From: G020354785 sp964521285
Lineage (GTDB): Bacteria > Bacteroidota > Bacteroidia > Bacteroidales > UBA10428
Assembly (NCBI GenBank): GCA_964521285.1
Contig: CAZFQS010000012.1
Coordinates: forward strand, 1-64,000
Reading direction: 5' to 3'
DNA length: 64,000 bases
Part shown: positions 1 through 9,521 of the stretch, one piece after another
Position numbering within the stretch: the first letter of the stretch is position 1
How the letters are laid out: each line of letters opens with the position of its first letter
Notes under the pieces: generated by a model
Told to the model about the DNA's origin: nothing
Seen by the model: the letters and a program-made list of their open reading frames with translations, nothing else
The model's database searches: none
Position numbers and translations under genes: made by a program

Positions 1-1099
1 CAGGAAACCTTTTATTACTGAATTTCCATTCACATACCCAGTCAGTTTTAAACCATCCTGTGTCAAGATGTATAACATCACAGGGATAATCTTCATTTCG
101 TAACCTGTTGCAAATACGTGTTACTTCTCTGGCAGAAAAATATGTCATCCGGCTCATCCATGTACCAAAACTCCACAGTGGAGGCATATCAGGAAATCCT
201 GTCAGCTGACGGTACTGGTATATAATTTTTTCGATGTTGCTGCCGCCAATCAGGAATATGTCAAGCAAGGGATATTCTGTGAGAATAAGGACTGATCTTG
301 CTGAATGATCAGCAAAGGAAAATTTTGAATGTGCTGATGTATGCAGAAACATTCCGTACAGATTACTTGAAATATAAAAAGGAACATTTTTATATGTCCG
401 CCTGTTATTCACTCCCTGGCTATCCCGGTTTTTCAATTCACAGGTGCTGCCTGACAGGTCCGCTTTTGTAAACCTTTCACCTGTGCCGGCAAAAACCTCA
501 TCATGATCTGCATGGAATGAAATCGTGGTCCTTTCAATCTTTCCCTGCTTTTCAATATACGCCAGGGCCATAGCATCATATCTTGCCGGGTGGAACTGGT
601 CATATGCGCTTAAACGGACTTCCCTTAAGCCATCGGGATAGAATGTTGCATCAAGGGTTTCCTGCGGTTCCGGCAGCAGATCACTCCAGAAATCTGTTTC
701 AGGTTTTTTTAAGTTGAAGCAGGCCTTTTTATTTCCTTTAGCATCCCTGATGATCCATTCATTTACGTGTGTTTCAATGTTAAGAGGATTTATTTTTAAC
801 TCAGGACTGAATTCCAGCATTGGTGAGTCATTCATATCAGGGACATCAAAACCTGCAGATATCCGTAATATTTTTTCCCCGTATCCCCGCAGTTTCAGAC
901 TGTAATTCTCAGGCTTCACATCTGTATCAGGGACTATTTCATGGGAACATTTCTGCTTTCGAAAGGGTATAGTAATTATAACATCACTATTCTGTGTTTT
1001 TATATCTGCCGGTTTGCATGCCTTCCACAGGAATTCTTCATTCCCTGTTCCCGGATTTAAATCCAGAAAGTCATATAAATAATAGTTGGTTTGCTTCAT
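1..1099 (-). CDS. GH31 alpha-xylosidase, YicI-like (C-terminus beyond window)
   Basis: The reading frame starts at an ATG at 1099 and runs off the left edge, giving about 366 residues of a family usually 670-800 long. Seen: the N-terminal beta-sandwich of GH31, the block FAGTGERFTKADLSG followed by NRDSQG and YKNVPFYIS, then entry into the TIM barrel with PPLWSFGTWMSR and DVIHLDTGWFK. This order matches E. coli YicI, which removes alpha-1,6-xylose from isoprimeverose and xyloglucan oligosaccharides. The catalytic Asp residues lie outside the window. No signal peptide is visible, so a cytoplasmic or periplasmic-face role is inferred, unlike the lipoprotein GH31 at 46482-49319. It lies 29 bases after the DUF5703 gene and is probably co-transcribed with it. 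The frame stays open upstream of the chosen ATG into the preceding gene, so the start is fairly but not fully certain. Confidence 0.85.
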   Translation of the reverse strand, partial: MKQTNYYLYDFLDLNPGTGNEEFLWKACKPADIKTQNSDVIITIPFRKQKCSHEIVPDTDVKPENYSLKLRGYGEKILRISAGFDVPDMNDSPMLEFSPELKINPLNIETHVNEWIIRDAKGNKKACFNLKKPETDFWSDLLPEPQETLDATFYPDGLREVRLSAYDQFHPARYDAMALAYIEKQGKIERTTISFHADHDEVFAGTGERFTKADLSGSTCELKNRDSQGVNNRRTYKNVPFYISSNLYGMFLHTSAHSKFSFADHSARSVLILTEYPLLDIFLIGGSNIEKIIYQYRQLTGFPDMPPLWSFGTWMSRMTYFSAREVTRICNRLRNEDYPCDVIHLDTGWFKTDWVCEWKFSNKRFP

Positions 1100-1128
1100 T
1101 ACGGGCAGTAATATCAGATTGTAATAAT

Positions 1129-3620
1129 TTAAGGTTTTGAATACAAATTAATTACATCTTTTGCTCTTGATTCAGGGGTTACACTAATTAATCCAATTTT
1201 ACCATTTTTTACTATTCCTTCTACAGTTGTATTATAGGGGGCGTGCAGTTTGAAATGGACATCCCAGTCTTCAGGCCAGGCCGGGAAAAGGTAAATCTTC
1301 TCCCCGTCTGTCTGCAGGAGCATTTCCTGTAGTCCGATCATTCCAGAGCCTCCCCAGTTATGATCAGGAACCCAGTCAAATCCGGGGCCCCAGAATGCGG
1401 GAAAGCGTCTTCCCGAGTCTTTCATTTTTAAAATGCTCAGTTCAGCAGCTTCAGCTGTTAATCCCAGACGGGCTGCAAAAATATTGTCCTGTTTCCATCC
1501 CACATGACTTCTGAACCTTATAACATCGGGATCATATCTCCATGTATTGATGGCGATTTCCAGGTCAGGTTTACCAATTCCATAAATTCCCCAGGGGAAT
1601 ACCGGGTATAATTGAGGGGATTCCTGATTGTTTATTCTTTCCCACAGCAGGGCCGGAGAGATGGTTTTATATTCCTGGCATTCGCGAAAGCTTATGGGAG
1701 GGATACGATTTAACATTGTTATCCATTTNNNNNNNNNNNNNNNNNNNNNNNNNNNNNNNNNNNNNNNNNNNNNNNNNNNNNNNNNNNNNNNNNNNNNNNN
1801 NNNNNNNNNNNNNNNNNNNNNNNNNNNNCCTGGCATTCGCGAAAGCTTATGGGAGGGATACGATTTAACATTGTTATCCATTTTTCACGTTTTTTATCAT
1901 CAATATATTCTGATGGCAATTCCAGTATTCTGTTTAATATGGTTTTCAGGGCAGCAATAGTTGAAGTGGAATTATATGCCATTTTATAGGTTTCGCATGC
2001 GGATCCCGGGTAAAAAATAAGGTGCCCGTTTGCATCAAAGGTTTTTATACCCCGCATTTGTGCCAGATACTGGTAGTGTTCATTAAAAAAAGTCAGGCAA
2101 CTTTCAATTAAAGGAATATAGGCGGAAATATCCTTGCCTGCGAAGCGTTCCATATCCAGGATCATCAGGCAAAATTCCAGTGCGGTGTCCCACTGATATT
2201 CGAGCCATGCATTATATTGCATCCCTTTGTCATACCATTCAGGTCTGTCCCACCCATATTCAGTACAGTTGGGCAATCCAAAATTTTCCAGCTGCTCTGT
2301 AAAACAGGCTCCTTTATGTCCCCAGTACACCTCACTTCTCAGTTCGGCATTTCGCAGGGAACGGAGGTAGAAATCAAACTGAGTGGTCATCATTTCAAAA
2401 TCACCGCTCTTTATCATGGGAAAATAGACAAGCCGTTGATTCTGGGCTGTCATTGTTCCCCCTCCCCACCTGCGGAAGTCAGGTGTAAATCTAAGGCCGG
2501 AATCACTAAGGCAGGGGTCACAGGTAAAAAGTCCGCCGTTAAATTTGGTTGGATATTCTCCAAAAGCATTACAGCCTAGCATATACCTGAATAACTGATA
2601 GTTTCTTCCTGCCTGCCACTGCTGTGAATGATGGTCTGCTTCATCCGGTTGTATGTAAATGAAGCTTCTGTCCCAGAACTGTTGCCACCAGACGCATGTT
2701 TTCCCAAAGGCAGCCTTTTCATTCAGACTGGCATCTTTTATTGTCTGCTGTAAACCTGATTGCCATTCATCTGCTGTCTTTGCCTGAGCAGTATGGAGAA
2801 AAATCTGAATTTTATGTGAACGTGAAGCAGATATACTTTTCAGGATCCATCCCGAGTAATCGGTATCAAGGTATATGCCTGAACAGGTTCCTGCGGGCTC
2901 CATGTTATTCCCCCTCAGAATTCCTCCGAAAATAATATCTTTGAGGGGATCAAACATTTGCGATTTCACTGACTCAAGTCCCTGTTGCTTTACTGTTATG
3001 TCGAAAATGGATGTATCCTGACTGTTACGGTGATAAAACACAATATCCTTTTCCTGAAAAGAAATCTCATCTTTAAGGGTTTTTACTTCCCCCCTGAGTA
3101 CCCACCTGTATGAATTCTGATGACCTTCCTGCTGACGAAGCAGCCTGTCTTTGGCTCTCCAGTTTTCATATATTACTTCGGCTTTTAAAGCTTTATTACT
3201 GTTAATATCTACATGAATAACAGGGCGGAATACGTCTACCCATATGTTCAACCGGACCGACAGTTTGCCGTCAGAACCATCAACCTTTATATAACCGTCC
3301 CGTAATACCAGCTCCTGCCGGAATTCAGAACCACTGAAAGGATTGGGAGTGAGTTTTATTCTTACCCTGCCCAGTTTTAAGAAGGCATTATTTTCATCGA
3401 AAGTCCCGCTTCTTGAGATGTAGAACAAAAGTTCCCCGTTTTCAACCCATACATTTAATCCGATATCTCCTCCGCCGCATGGCATTGATTCGCCCGAGTT
3501 TTTACTCTGGCTTTCCCATACAATATTGTATTTGCTTATTTCACCGGTTTGAGCCTGAATACTGACCGGGAAAAGGCTGAATACAAAGCAGCAAAGTAAC
3601 ATCCCGGGTTTCATATGCAT
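1129..3620 (-). CDS. DUF5703-domain secreted glycosidase-like protein, split by a false assembly gap
   Basis: Two overlapping frames (3620 down to the gap, and the gap down to 1129) are one gene. Both contain KWITMLNRIPPISFRECQ, because 55 bases are repeated on the two sides of the gap. Removing 155 bases (one repeat copy plus the Ns) gives one uninterrupted protein of about 778 residues. The N-terminus is a signal peptide ending near SIQAQ. Residues about 30-250 carry the DUF5703 pattern (GGGDIGLNVWVENGELLFYI, then WVDVFRPVIHVDI). The rest resembles the alpha/alpha-barrel and C-terminal sandwich of GH95-like enzymes, for example AWPEDWDVHFKLHAPYNTTV near the end. The substrate is unknown; the neighbours suggest plant hemicellulose side chains. 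The start is at M1 or M3 of MHMKPG. Confidence 0.8.
1729..1828. other. Assembly gap of 100 N with duplicated 55-bp flanks (false gap)
   Basis: The 55 bases at 1674-1728 are repeated exactly at 1829-1883. The two contig ends therefore overlap, and nothing is missing. Collapsing the overlap restores the DUF5703 reading frame. Confidence 0.95.
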
Positions 3621-3652
3621 AAAATATAAATGGCAGTTATGGTTATTTTATA

Positions 3653-4468
3653 TCACCAGTTATCTGTGCGGAATGAAGACACTGGTAATCCCCCGGTACT
3701 GAACAGGTCACCTTTAACAAAATCTTTAAATGCATAACGGACTGCGACAGGCTTTTTTACTTCCGGGCAGATGACATAAACAGATTTTTCCCAAATAAAA
3801 GCCTTTGCCGGATGAAATTTTTTACCAGGCCCGGCTATTTCAAAACATGACAATTCCTTTCCAAAGGAAGTCAGTCCGTTTGGAGCATTTTTAAAAGTCA
3901 GAACAGCAGTATCTCCTCTTATTTGGAGGGAATCGGGAACCGGACTGGCAAACTCAAAGCCTTTTATACCATAAGTTTTTGCTAATGCCCAGTAAGCCAG
4001 CCTTTTACCTGTTGCCTCTTTATTTGCCGGATGAATACAATTTTTTTCTCCTGTATCCATAAGTACTGCCATACCACAGTTTGAGATTTTGTTCATTACA
4101 TTTAGCTGGGCTTCCCTGAAGTAAGCTGAATTCAGTTTTACATCATAATAAGACGTGTCAGTTTCCGAATACGAATAAGGTGCTATCTGGGCATAATAGA
4201 ATGGAAATTCACCTGCATCCCATAAAGAACGCCATTCATTAACCATTGTTATAAAGAGCTCTTCATACTCAGCTGGTTCTTTTTGGTTTTCTTCGCCCTG
4301 GTACCATATACATCCTTTTATACCATAGCCTATAACAGGATAGAGCATTCCGTTGAATAATGCAGTAGGTGTACGGTTGGGTACATCAATAGAATCACCC
4401 TTTTCAGGTATTTGCCATTGTTTATGAGGTCTGGATGTGTTTTTACTCATCCATGCCTGAACGCAGGA
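3653..4468 (-). CDS. Sialate O-acetylesterase-like SGNH esterase, C-terminal part
   Basis: The frame is open from the gap edge at 4468 to a stop at 3653, about 271 residues. The first residues, SCVQAWMSKN, continue upstream into the gap, so the internal ATG at 4450 is not the start. The block YGIKGCIWYQGEEN is the signature of the sialate O-acetylesterase-like (SASA) SGNH hydrolases found in many glycan loci. The catalytic Asp/His block is probably GEKNCIHPANKEATGKRLAYW (split here as GEKNCIHP and NKEATGKRLAYW). The N-terminal half with the nucleophile Ser is missing. Sequence beyond the gap (4569-4716) does not encode it, so this gap hides several hundred bases. In this setting it probably removes acetyl groups from plant glycans such as acetylated xyloglucan galactose. 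It is 32 bases upstream of the DUF5703 gene and co-directional. Confidence 0.82.
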   Translation of the reverse strand, partial: SCVQAWMSKNTSRPHKQWQIPEKGDSIDVPNRTPTALFNGMLYPVIGYGIKGCIWYQGEENQKEPAEYEELFITMVNEWRSLWDAGEFPFYYAQIAPYSYSETDTSYYDVKLNSAYFREAQLNVMNKISNCGMAVLMDTGEKNCIHPANKEATGKRLAYWALAKTYGIKGFEFASPVPDSLQIRGDTAVLTFKNAPNGLTSFGKELSCFEIAGPGKKFHPAKAFIWEKSVYVICPEVKKPVAVRYAFKDFVKGDLFSTGGLPVSSFRTDNW

Positions 4469-4568
4469 NNNNNNNNNNNNNNNNNNNNNNNNNNNNNNNN
4501 NNNNNNNNNNNNNNNNNNNNNNNNNNNNNNNNNNNNNNNNNNNNNNNNNNNNNNNNNNNNNNNNNNNN
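4469..4568. other. Assembly gap of 100 N (true gap, size unknown)
   Basis: The flanks share no sequence. The esterase frame enters from the left and is not found on the right, where 4569-4716 is AT-rich non-coding DNA after the symporter stop. The start and N-terminal half of the esterase gene are therefore missing here. Confidence 0.9.
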
Positions 4569-4716
4569 TTATAATTATTTTTAAATTAATAGTTTTTATT
4601 ATCAGGTTTTTATGTAATACAAGAAAGGATCATCCATACACAAATGTAGAAAATTATCTGTGTTTATGATTTGTTATTTTAAAAAAGAGCAGATTAGTGA
4701 TTTATTTAACTGATCA

Positions 4717-6204
4717 TTACCTGATACTCTTAACCGGTTTAGTATTTGTAAATGACATAATAATAAAACCTGTCAGGAATATAGTTGCTGTTCCAATGAC
4801 AATGGTCAGATAGCTATGCAGGTGACCTCCAGGTATGTCTTTCCCAAAAACCAGGGGTCCCAGACTCAACCATACAATAACCAGCAGGCCTGTAATTGCT
4901 CCTGTAACCGGACCAATTGCCTTTTTCCCTTTGGCAATAATACCGAGCATAAATAATCCCAGCATACCACCGCTGAATACGGAAGCCAGTTTCCACCATG
5001 CATCAAGGGCACTTTCAACGTTTATTAAAGCAATGCCAATTATGATACCCAGGATGCCGATAATGAAGGTTGCCAGATATAGAACTTTCATGGATTGGCT
5101 GTCTGAAGGCCCTTTTTTGAAATAACGCCGGTAATAATCAGTAAGAAAAACTGTGGCCGAGCTGTTAAAACTTGTAGAGATAGTGCTCATGCCCGCGGCA
5201 AATATTGATGCTATAAGTAATCCGGAAATTCCCGCAGGCAGCTCCGTAACAATAAAGTAAGGAAAGATGCGATCACTTTTTGCAGGATCTATAAGTTCTG
5301 CCGGCAATTCAGCAGCGGAAGAAGAATAAAATGAGAAAAGAGCGGTTCCTATAAAAAGAAAAATAAAGGAGACCGGGATGTACAGCATGCCACCCAGGAA
5401 GGCCGAGCGTTTTGCCTCATAATCATTTCGTGAGGACAGGTAGCGCTGTACATAGTTCTGATCAATTCCATAGTTCTGTAAATTGACAAAAATTCCATAA
5501 ACCAATACAACCCAGAATGTAGATTTGGAAAGATCAAGGTTAAAACTTCCCAGACTGAATTTTTTATTTTCAATGGCGATTGAAAATAACTGACCGGATC
5601 CTTCAGGCATATTAAACAATATATACACAGCACATACCAGTGCACCGGTTATTAATATGATACCCTGTATGGCGTCTGTCCATACAACGGCCTGAAGTCC
5701 TCCCAGCAGTGAGTATAACATAACCAGTATGCCCGTAGAAATAATAATTATGACTATATCCCAGCCAAAAACGGCATTTAAAGCAAGAGCCAGAAGATAT
5801 AAAATTGTTCCTGTTCTCATAAGCTGAGTAAGAAGGTAGCAGACAGAAACATAGATACGTGCCCAGGGTCCGAACCTCTGTTCAAGGTATGTATAGGCAG
5901 AAGGACTGTTGATTTTTCTGTACAAGGGAACAAAGAAAATGACTGCTATTAATGATGCAAAGGGAATAGAAAGACTGAAGACAAAAGCATTCCAGTTAGT
6001 CTGGTAAGCATTGCCAGGCAAAGCCAGAAAACTAATACTGCTCACATAGGTGGCGAAAATGGACATTGTGACTACCCAGGCCGGAATATTCCTGTTTCCT
6101 AAAGTAAACGCTGCCGATGTTTTGTTTTTCCTGTAAAAAGAACTCCCAAATGCCGTAATACCAATCATGTAGATTAAGAAGACTGCTAAATCAGTAAACT
6201 TCAT
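4717..6204 (-). CDS. Sodium:solute symporter (SSS/SLC5 family)
   Basis: This 495-residue inner-membrane protein has about 13 hydrophobic segments. The N-terminus, LAVFLIYMIGITAFGSSFYR, followed by FTLGNRNIPAWVV and the Ser/Thr-rich FATYVSSISFLALPG, is typical of SSS transporters that couple Na+ to uptake of sugars or sugar acids. Length and topology fit the family. It is the first gene of the leftward unit, and its stop at 4717 precedes the gap-bearing esterase gene. Its partners suggest it imports a mono- or oligosaccharide released by the locus, for example xylose or isoprimeverose (inference). A TAnnTTTG promoter element and an 18-bp operator-like palindrome lie just upstream. Confidence 0.88.
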   Translation of the reverse strand: MKFTDLAVFLIYMIGITAFGSSFYRKNKTSAAFTLGNRNIPAWVVTMSIFATYVSSISFLALPGNAYQTNWNAFVFSLSIPFASLIAVIFFVPLYRKINSPSAYTYLEQRFGPWARIYVSVCYLLTQLMRTGTILYLLALALNAVFGWDIVIIIISTGILVMLYSLLGGLQAVVWTDAIQGIILITGALVCAVYILFNMPEGSGQLFSIAIENKKFSLGSFNLDLSKSTFWVVLVYGIFVNLQNYGIDQNYVQRYLSSRNDYEAKRSAFLGGMLYIPVSFIFLFIGTALFSFYSSSAAELPAELIDPAKSDRIFPYFIVTELPAGISGLLIASIFAAGMSTISTSFNSSATVFLTDYYRRYFKKGPSDSQSMKVLYLATFIIGILGIIIGIALINVESALDAWWKLASVFSGGMLGLFMLGIIAKGKKAIGPVTGAITGLLVIVWLSLGPLVFGKDIPGGHLHSYLTIVIGTATIFLTGFIIMSFTNTKPVKSIR

Positions 6205-6237
6205 TTACGTAACTAATATTTTATGATACTTTATTTG

Positions 6238-6245
6238 CAAATCTA
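6238..6245 (-). promoter_or_regulatory. Bacteroidota -7 promoter element for the symporter unit
   Basis: On the minus strand this reads TAGATTTG, an exact match to the Bacteroidota consensus TAnnTTTG, 33 bases before the symporter ATG. No clear TTTG -33 element is present. The operator at 6267-6284 lies immediately upstream. Confidence 0.55.
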
Positions 6246-6266
6246 TGTGAAGTAAGTTAATATTGC

Positions 6267-6284
6267 AATAAAAACGTTTACATT
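6267..6284. promoter_or_regulatory. LacI-family-type operator, copy 1
   Basis: The sequence is AATAAAAACGTTTACATT. It has an AAACGTTT core palindrome and matches the second copy at 6335-6352 in 15 of 18 positions. A central CG with A/T-rich arms is typical of LacI/GalR-family operators. It sits just upstream of the symporter -7 element. No LacI-family gene is present in the window. Confidence 0.6.
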
Positions 6285-6334
6285 TTCAATGATATGTATT
6301 TTCATGTAACACTCTTAAATTATGAGATATAACA

Positions 6335-6352
6335 AATGTAAACGATTACATT
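6335..6352. promoter_or_regulatory. LacI-family-type operator, copy 2
   Basis: The sequence is AATGTAAACGATTACATT, an almost perfect inverted repeat around a central CG, broken only at one symmetric pair. It lies directly upstream of the susC -7 element, where a bound repressor would cover the -33 region. Its centre is 68 bases from that of copy 1. Confidence 0.65.
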
Positions 6353-6354
6353 AT

Positions 6355-6362
6355 TAGTTTTG
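6355..6362 (+). promoter_or_regulatory. Bacteroidota -7 promoter element for susC
   Basis: TAGTTTTG fits TAnnTTTG exactly. It lies 73 bases before the susC ATG and 2 bases after operator copy 2. The -33 TTTG is absent, so expression probably depends on a regulator. Confidence 0.55.
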
Positions 6363-6435
6363 TTCATTAATCAAACAGGGTTATCCATTCAATTAATATT
6401 GTGCTATACTGATTATTAACTAATTACCTTATATT

Positions 6436-9400
6436 ATGAAAAAATGTATGTTCATTTTAACACTGGTGTTTTTTATCAGTGGTCATTTATCTGCTCAACT
6501 GGATATAGAAGGGCAGGTAAAAAATGCATCCGGAGAGCCTATTCCGGGTGTGAATATCGTAATTAAGGGCACCATGCAGGGAACAGTTACTGATGTGGAT
6601 GGTAACTTTACCCTTTCTGATGTTCCTGGTGATGGAGTCCTGGTTTTCTCCTATGTAGGAATGTTGAGCAGGGAGGTTAATATCGGGAATCAGACATATA
6701 TTGATGTGACTATGGAGGAGGATATTCTTGATATGGAGGGAGTTGTAGTTATTGGCTACGGGACGGTTAAGAAAAGGGATTTGACAGGTTCTGTAGCCTC
6801 GGTTAAAACAAATGATATCGTCAAAGCTCCAACCCGCAATCCTCTCGAAGCTATCCAGGGAATGGTTCCCGGAGTTGATATTACCAGGAATTCAGGCTCA
6901 GCAGGTTCAGGTGCAAATATTGTAATTCGTGGTAACAGATCTATTCATGGCAGTAACAGTCCTTTATTTATTATAGATGGTATTCAGGGAAGTAGTTTTG
7001 GGGATCAGGGAGAAACGGTTGAGGATCAGGGAACGGATTTGATAGATCTGAATGCAAATGATATTGAATCAATAGAAGTTTTAAAAGATGCATCCTCCAC
7101 AGCCATCTATGGTTCACAGGGAGCAAACGGTGTAATCATTATTACCACAAAGAAAGGAGCAAGTGGTAAAACAAAGGTTTCTTATAATGGCTATTACGGA
7201 ATAAACGGATTAACACCTTACCCGAAAGCAAGACTCGGCGATGACTATATAGAGCTGAGAAGAGAAGCTTATCGTACAGCCGGTCTGTGGAACGATACAG
7301 TAGATGATCCGGAAGATTATGCCAAATTGTTTCCAAATGGAGATGAACGGACAGCCGTTGATTCGGGACAATGGATAGACTGGCCGGATTTGTTATTTAG
7401 AAACGGGACTCAGCAAAATCATCAGTTGTCTGTTAGCGGTGGCACTGAAAAAACAACATCCTATTTTTCAGTTGGTTATTACAAAGAGGAAGGTGTAGTA
7501 AGAATGGATGATATGACTCGTTATAATGCCCGCCTGAACGTAGATCATACTATTAATAAATGGATCGAAGCCGGGATGAAAGCCCAGTTAACATATTATG
7601 ATCAGAACAGAAGAAAGGACCCTCTGTCCAAGTCCACCTCCACAACACCATTAGGTGTTCCCTATGATGAAAACGGTAATATTAATTTATACCCTGTAGC
7701 AGGGAGTAGATCAACCCTAAGTCTGTTAACAGATGAGCGGCCTGATATTGCCAAAGACAACACTGTATCAACTAATGTGCTGATAAATAGTTATGTTGAT
7801 CTTACTCCTGTTAAAGGCCTTACTTTCAGATCAAACCTGGGCGTGAGTCTTGGATATAAAAGAAGAGGTATATACAATGCTGCCACCTCACTCAGCCAGA
7901 AAGACCTGAGATACCCAGCAGCCTCAATGACTAACGATAATACAAGATTTATTAACTGGGATAATATACTGACATATTCCAGAGAAATAGGCCGCCATTC
8001 TTTAACTGTTACAGCTATTACAAGTTACACCAGAAGCGATTATGATGAAGGTTATGCTTCGGGAAATAATCAGATACTTTCTTCTCAGCTGTATTATAAT
8101 TTAGGTGCTACTGACGTCGGCGACCGAGCTATAAGCTCAAGATATATTGGCACTAAAACTATGTCTTATGCCGGCAGGATTAATTACAGCTATATGGGTA
8201 AATACTTATTAACAGTAACAGAGCGTTTCGACGGAGCCTCGAGATTAGCACCCGGTAACCAGTGGGATCATTTTCCTTCTGTAGCAGTTGCATGGAGAAT
8301 GAGTGATGAAGGCTTCATGGATCCTGTTGAAACCATCAGTAGTCTGAAATTAAGACTTAGCTATGGTATAGCAGGGAACTCCGGCATCAGTCCCTATGGT
8401 ACCCAAAGCAGTATTTCATATAAAGCCATGGGATTTGGAGATGAACCGGTTGCTGCATATGAAATTAATCTGGATAGAGATATGGTAGGTAATAATGGTT
8501 TAGGATGGGAAAAATCGGCAACAATTAACCTGGGCTTTGATTTAGCTCTTCTAAGAAACAGGTTAAGTACTACAGTTGATATATACAGTACAAAAACGAC
8601 AGATATTCTTCTTGAAAGATCATTACCCCAATCCACAGGTGTCCCCAGAATTTATCAGAATATAGGGAGCACACTTAACCGGGGGATTGAACTTTCTATT
8701 AACTCTGTCAACGTTCATACCGGTAATTTTAAATGGACTTCTGCTTTCACATTCGCAAGAAACAAAGAAGAAATTACAGATTTAATTGAGGGCCAGGATA
8801 TTATTGACCAGATAGATAATTCTTTAATAATTGGAAAGCCAATACATTCATTTTATACATGGAAAAAATTAGGAATATGGCAATTGGGAGAAGAGGATGA
8901 AGCCGCCCAGTTTACAGGTGACATCACCTTTGAACCCGGCGATATAAAACTGGCCAATCTGAATAATGATACTACAATAGATGAAGATGACAGAACATGC
9001 ATTGGGGCAGCGGTACCTGACTGGGCAGGTGGTTTACAAAATACTTTTACTTATAAATCAGTAGAACTGAGTATTTATTTATTTGCCCGCTGGGGACAAA
9101 TGATAAATGCAGAGTTTTTAGGAAGATATAATCCCAGCGGAAGAGATAACGGTCCTGCAAGTCATGATTACTGGACTCCTGGTAATCCAACTAACGATTT
9201 TCCAAGACCTTCCAGAGACGCTACTAACATAACTTATTATTATGGCTACCAGACTCTGAATTATGTGGATGGTTCATATTTTAAGATTAAAAATGTAACT
9301 CTCGGCTATACTTTGCCTGTAAGTCTTACCAGGAAGGTCCTGATAGATAAAATCAAGCTATATGCAACTGCATCAAATCTTTTAACATATACTAAAAGCC

Positions 9401-9492
9401 ATCTGATAAGGGAATATGATCCGGAAAGGGGCGGATCAGAAAAGTTTCCTCTGAGCAGGCAAATAGTTTTTGGCCTCAATATAGACTTTTAA
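6436..9492 (+). CDS. SusC-family TonB-dependent outer membrane glycan transporter
   Basis: This 1018-residue protein starts with a signal peptide (cut near HLSAQ). It is followed by a carboxypeptidase-regulatory-like domain (about 23-100; IEGQVKNASGEPIPGVNIVI) and the SusC TonB-box/plug linker VVVIGYGTVKKRDLTGSV. The plug (about 120-230) includes IESIEVLKDASSTAIYGSQG, and a 22-strand barrel ends in VFGLNIDF. Length is normal. It imports oligosaccharides across the outer membrane with the SusD lipoprotein encoded 29 bases downstream. It is the first gene of the rightward unit and is probably controlled by the LacI-type operator upstream. The substrate cannot be read from the sequence; fucosidase and galactosidase partners suggest decorated hemicellulose oligosaccharides. 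Confidence 0.95.
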   Translation: MKKCMFILTLVFFISGHLSAQLDIEGQVKNASGEPIPGVNIVIKGTMQGTVTDVDGNFTLSDVPGDGVLVFSYVGMLSREVNIGNQTYIDVTMEEDILDMEGVVVIGYGTVKKRDLTGSVASVKTNDIVKAPTRNPLEAIQGMVPGVDITRNSGSAGSGANIVIRGNRSIHGSNSPLFIIDGIQGSSFGDQGETVEDQGTDLIDLNANDIESIEVLKDASSTAIYGSQGANGVIIITTKKGASGKTKVSYNGYYGINGLTPYPKARLGDDYIELRREAYRTAGLWNDTVDDPEDYAKLFPNGDERTAVDSGQWIDWPDLLFRNGTQQNHQLSVSGGTEKTTSYFSVGYYKEEGVVRMDDMTRYNARLNVDHTINKWIEAGMKAQLTYYDQNRRKDPLSKSTSTTPLGVPYDENGNINLYPVAGSRSTLSLLTDERPDIAKDNTVSTNVLINSYVDLTPVKGLTFRSNLGVSLGYKRRGIYNAATSLSQKDLRYPAASMTNDNTRFINWDNILTYSREIGRHSLTVTAITSYTRSDYDEGYASGNNQILSSQLYYNLGATDVGDRAISSRYIGTKTMSYAGRINYSYMGKYLLTVTERFDGASRLAPGNQWDHFPSVAVAWRMSDEGFMDPVETISSLKLRLSYGIAGNSGISPYGTQSSISYKAMGFGDEPVAAYEINLDRDMVGNNGLGWEKSATINLGFDLALLRNRLSTTVDIYSTKTTDILLERSLPQSTGVPRIYQNIGSTLNRGIELSINSVNVHTGNFKWTSAFTFARNKEEITDLIEGQDIIDQIDNSLIIGKPIHSFYTWKKLGIWQLGEEDEAAQFTGDITFEPGDIKLANLNNDTTIDEDDRTCIGAAVPDWAGGLQNTFTYKSVELSIYLFARWGQMINAEFLGRYNPSGRDNGPASHDYWTPGNPTNDFPRPSRDATNITYYYGYQTLNYVDGSYFKIKNVTLGYTLPVSLTRKVLIDKIKLYATASNLLTYTKSHLIREYDPERGGSEKFPLSRQIVFGLNIDF

Positions 9493-9521
9493 TAATACTT
9501 AATTAATAAACTTAGAATATC

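Noticed and set aside
1628..1960. Plus-strand frame of 110 codons across the first gap
   Set aside because: It is antisense to the DUF5703 gene, is mostly Ns and duplicated flank, and has no recognisable protein.
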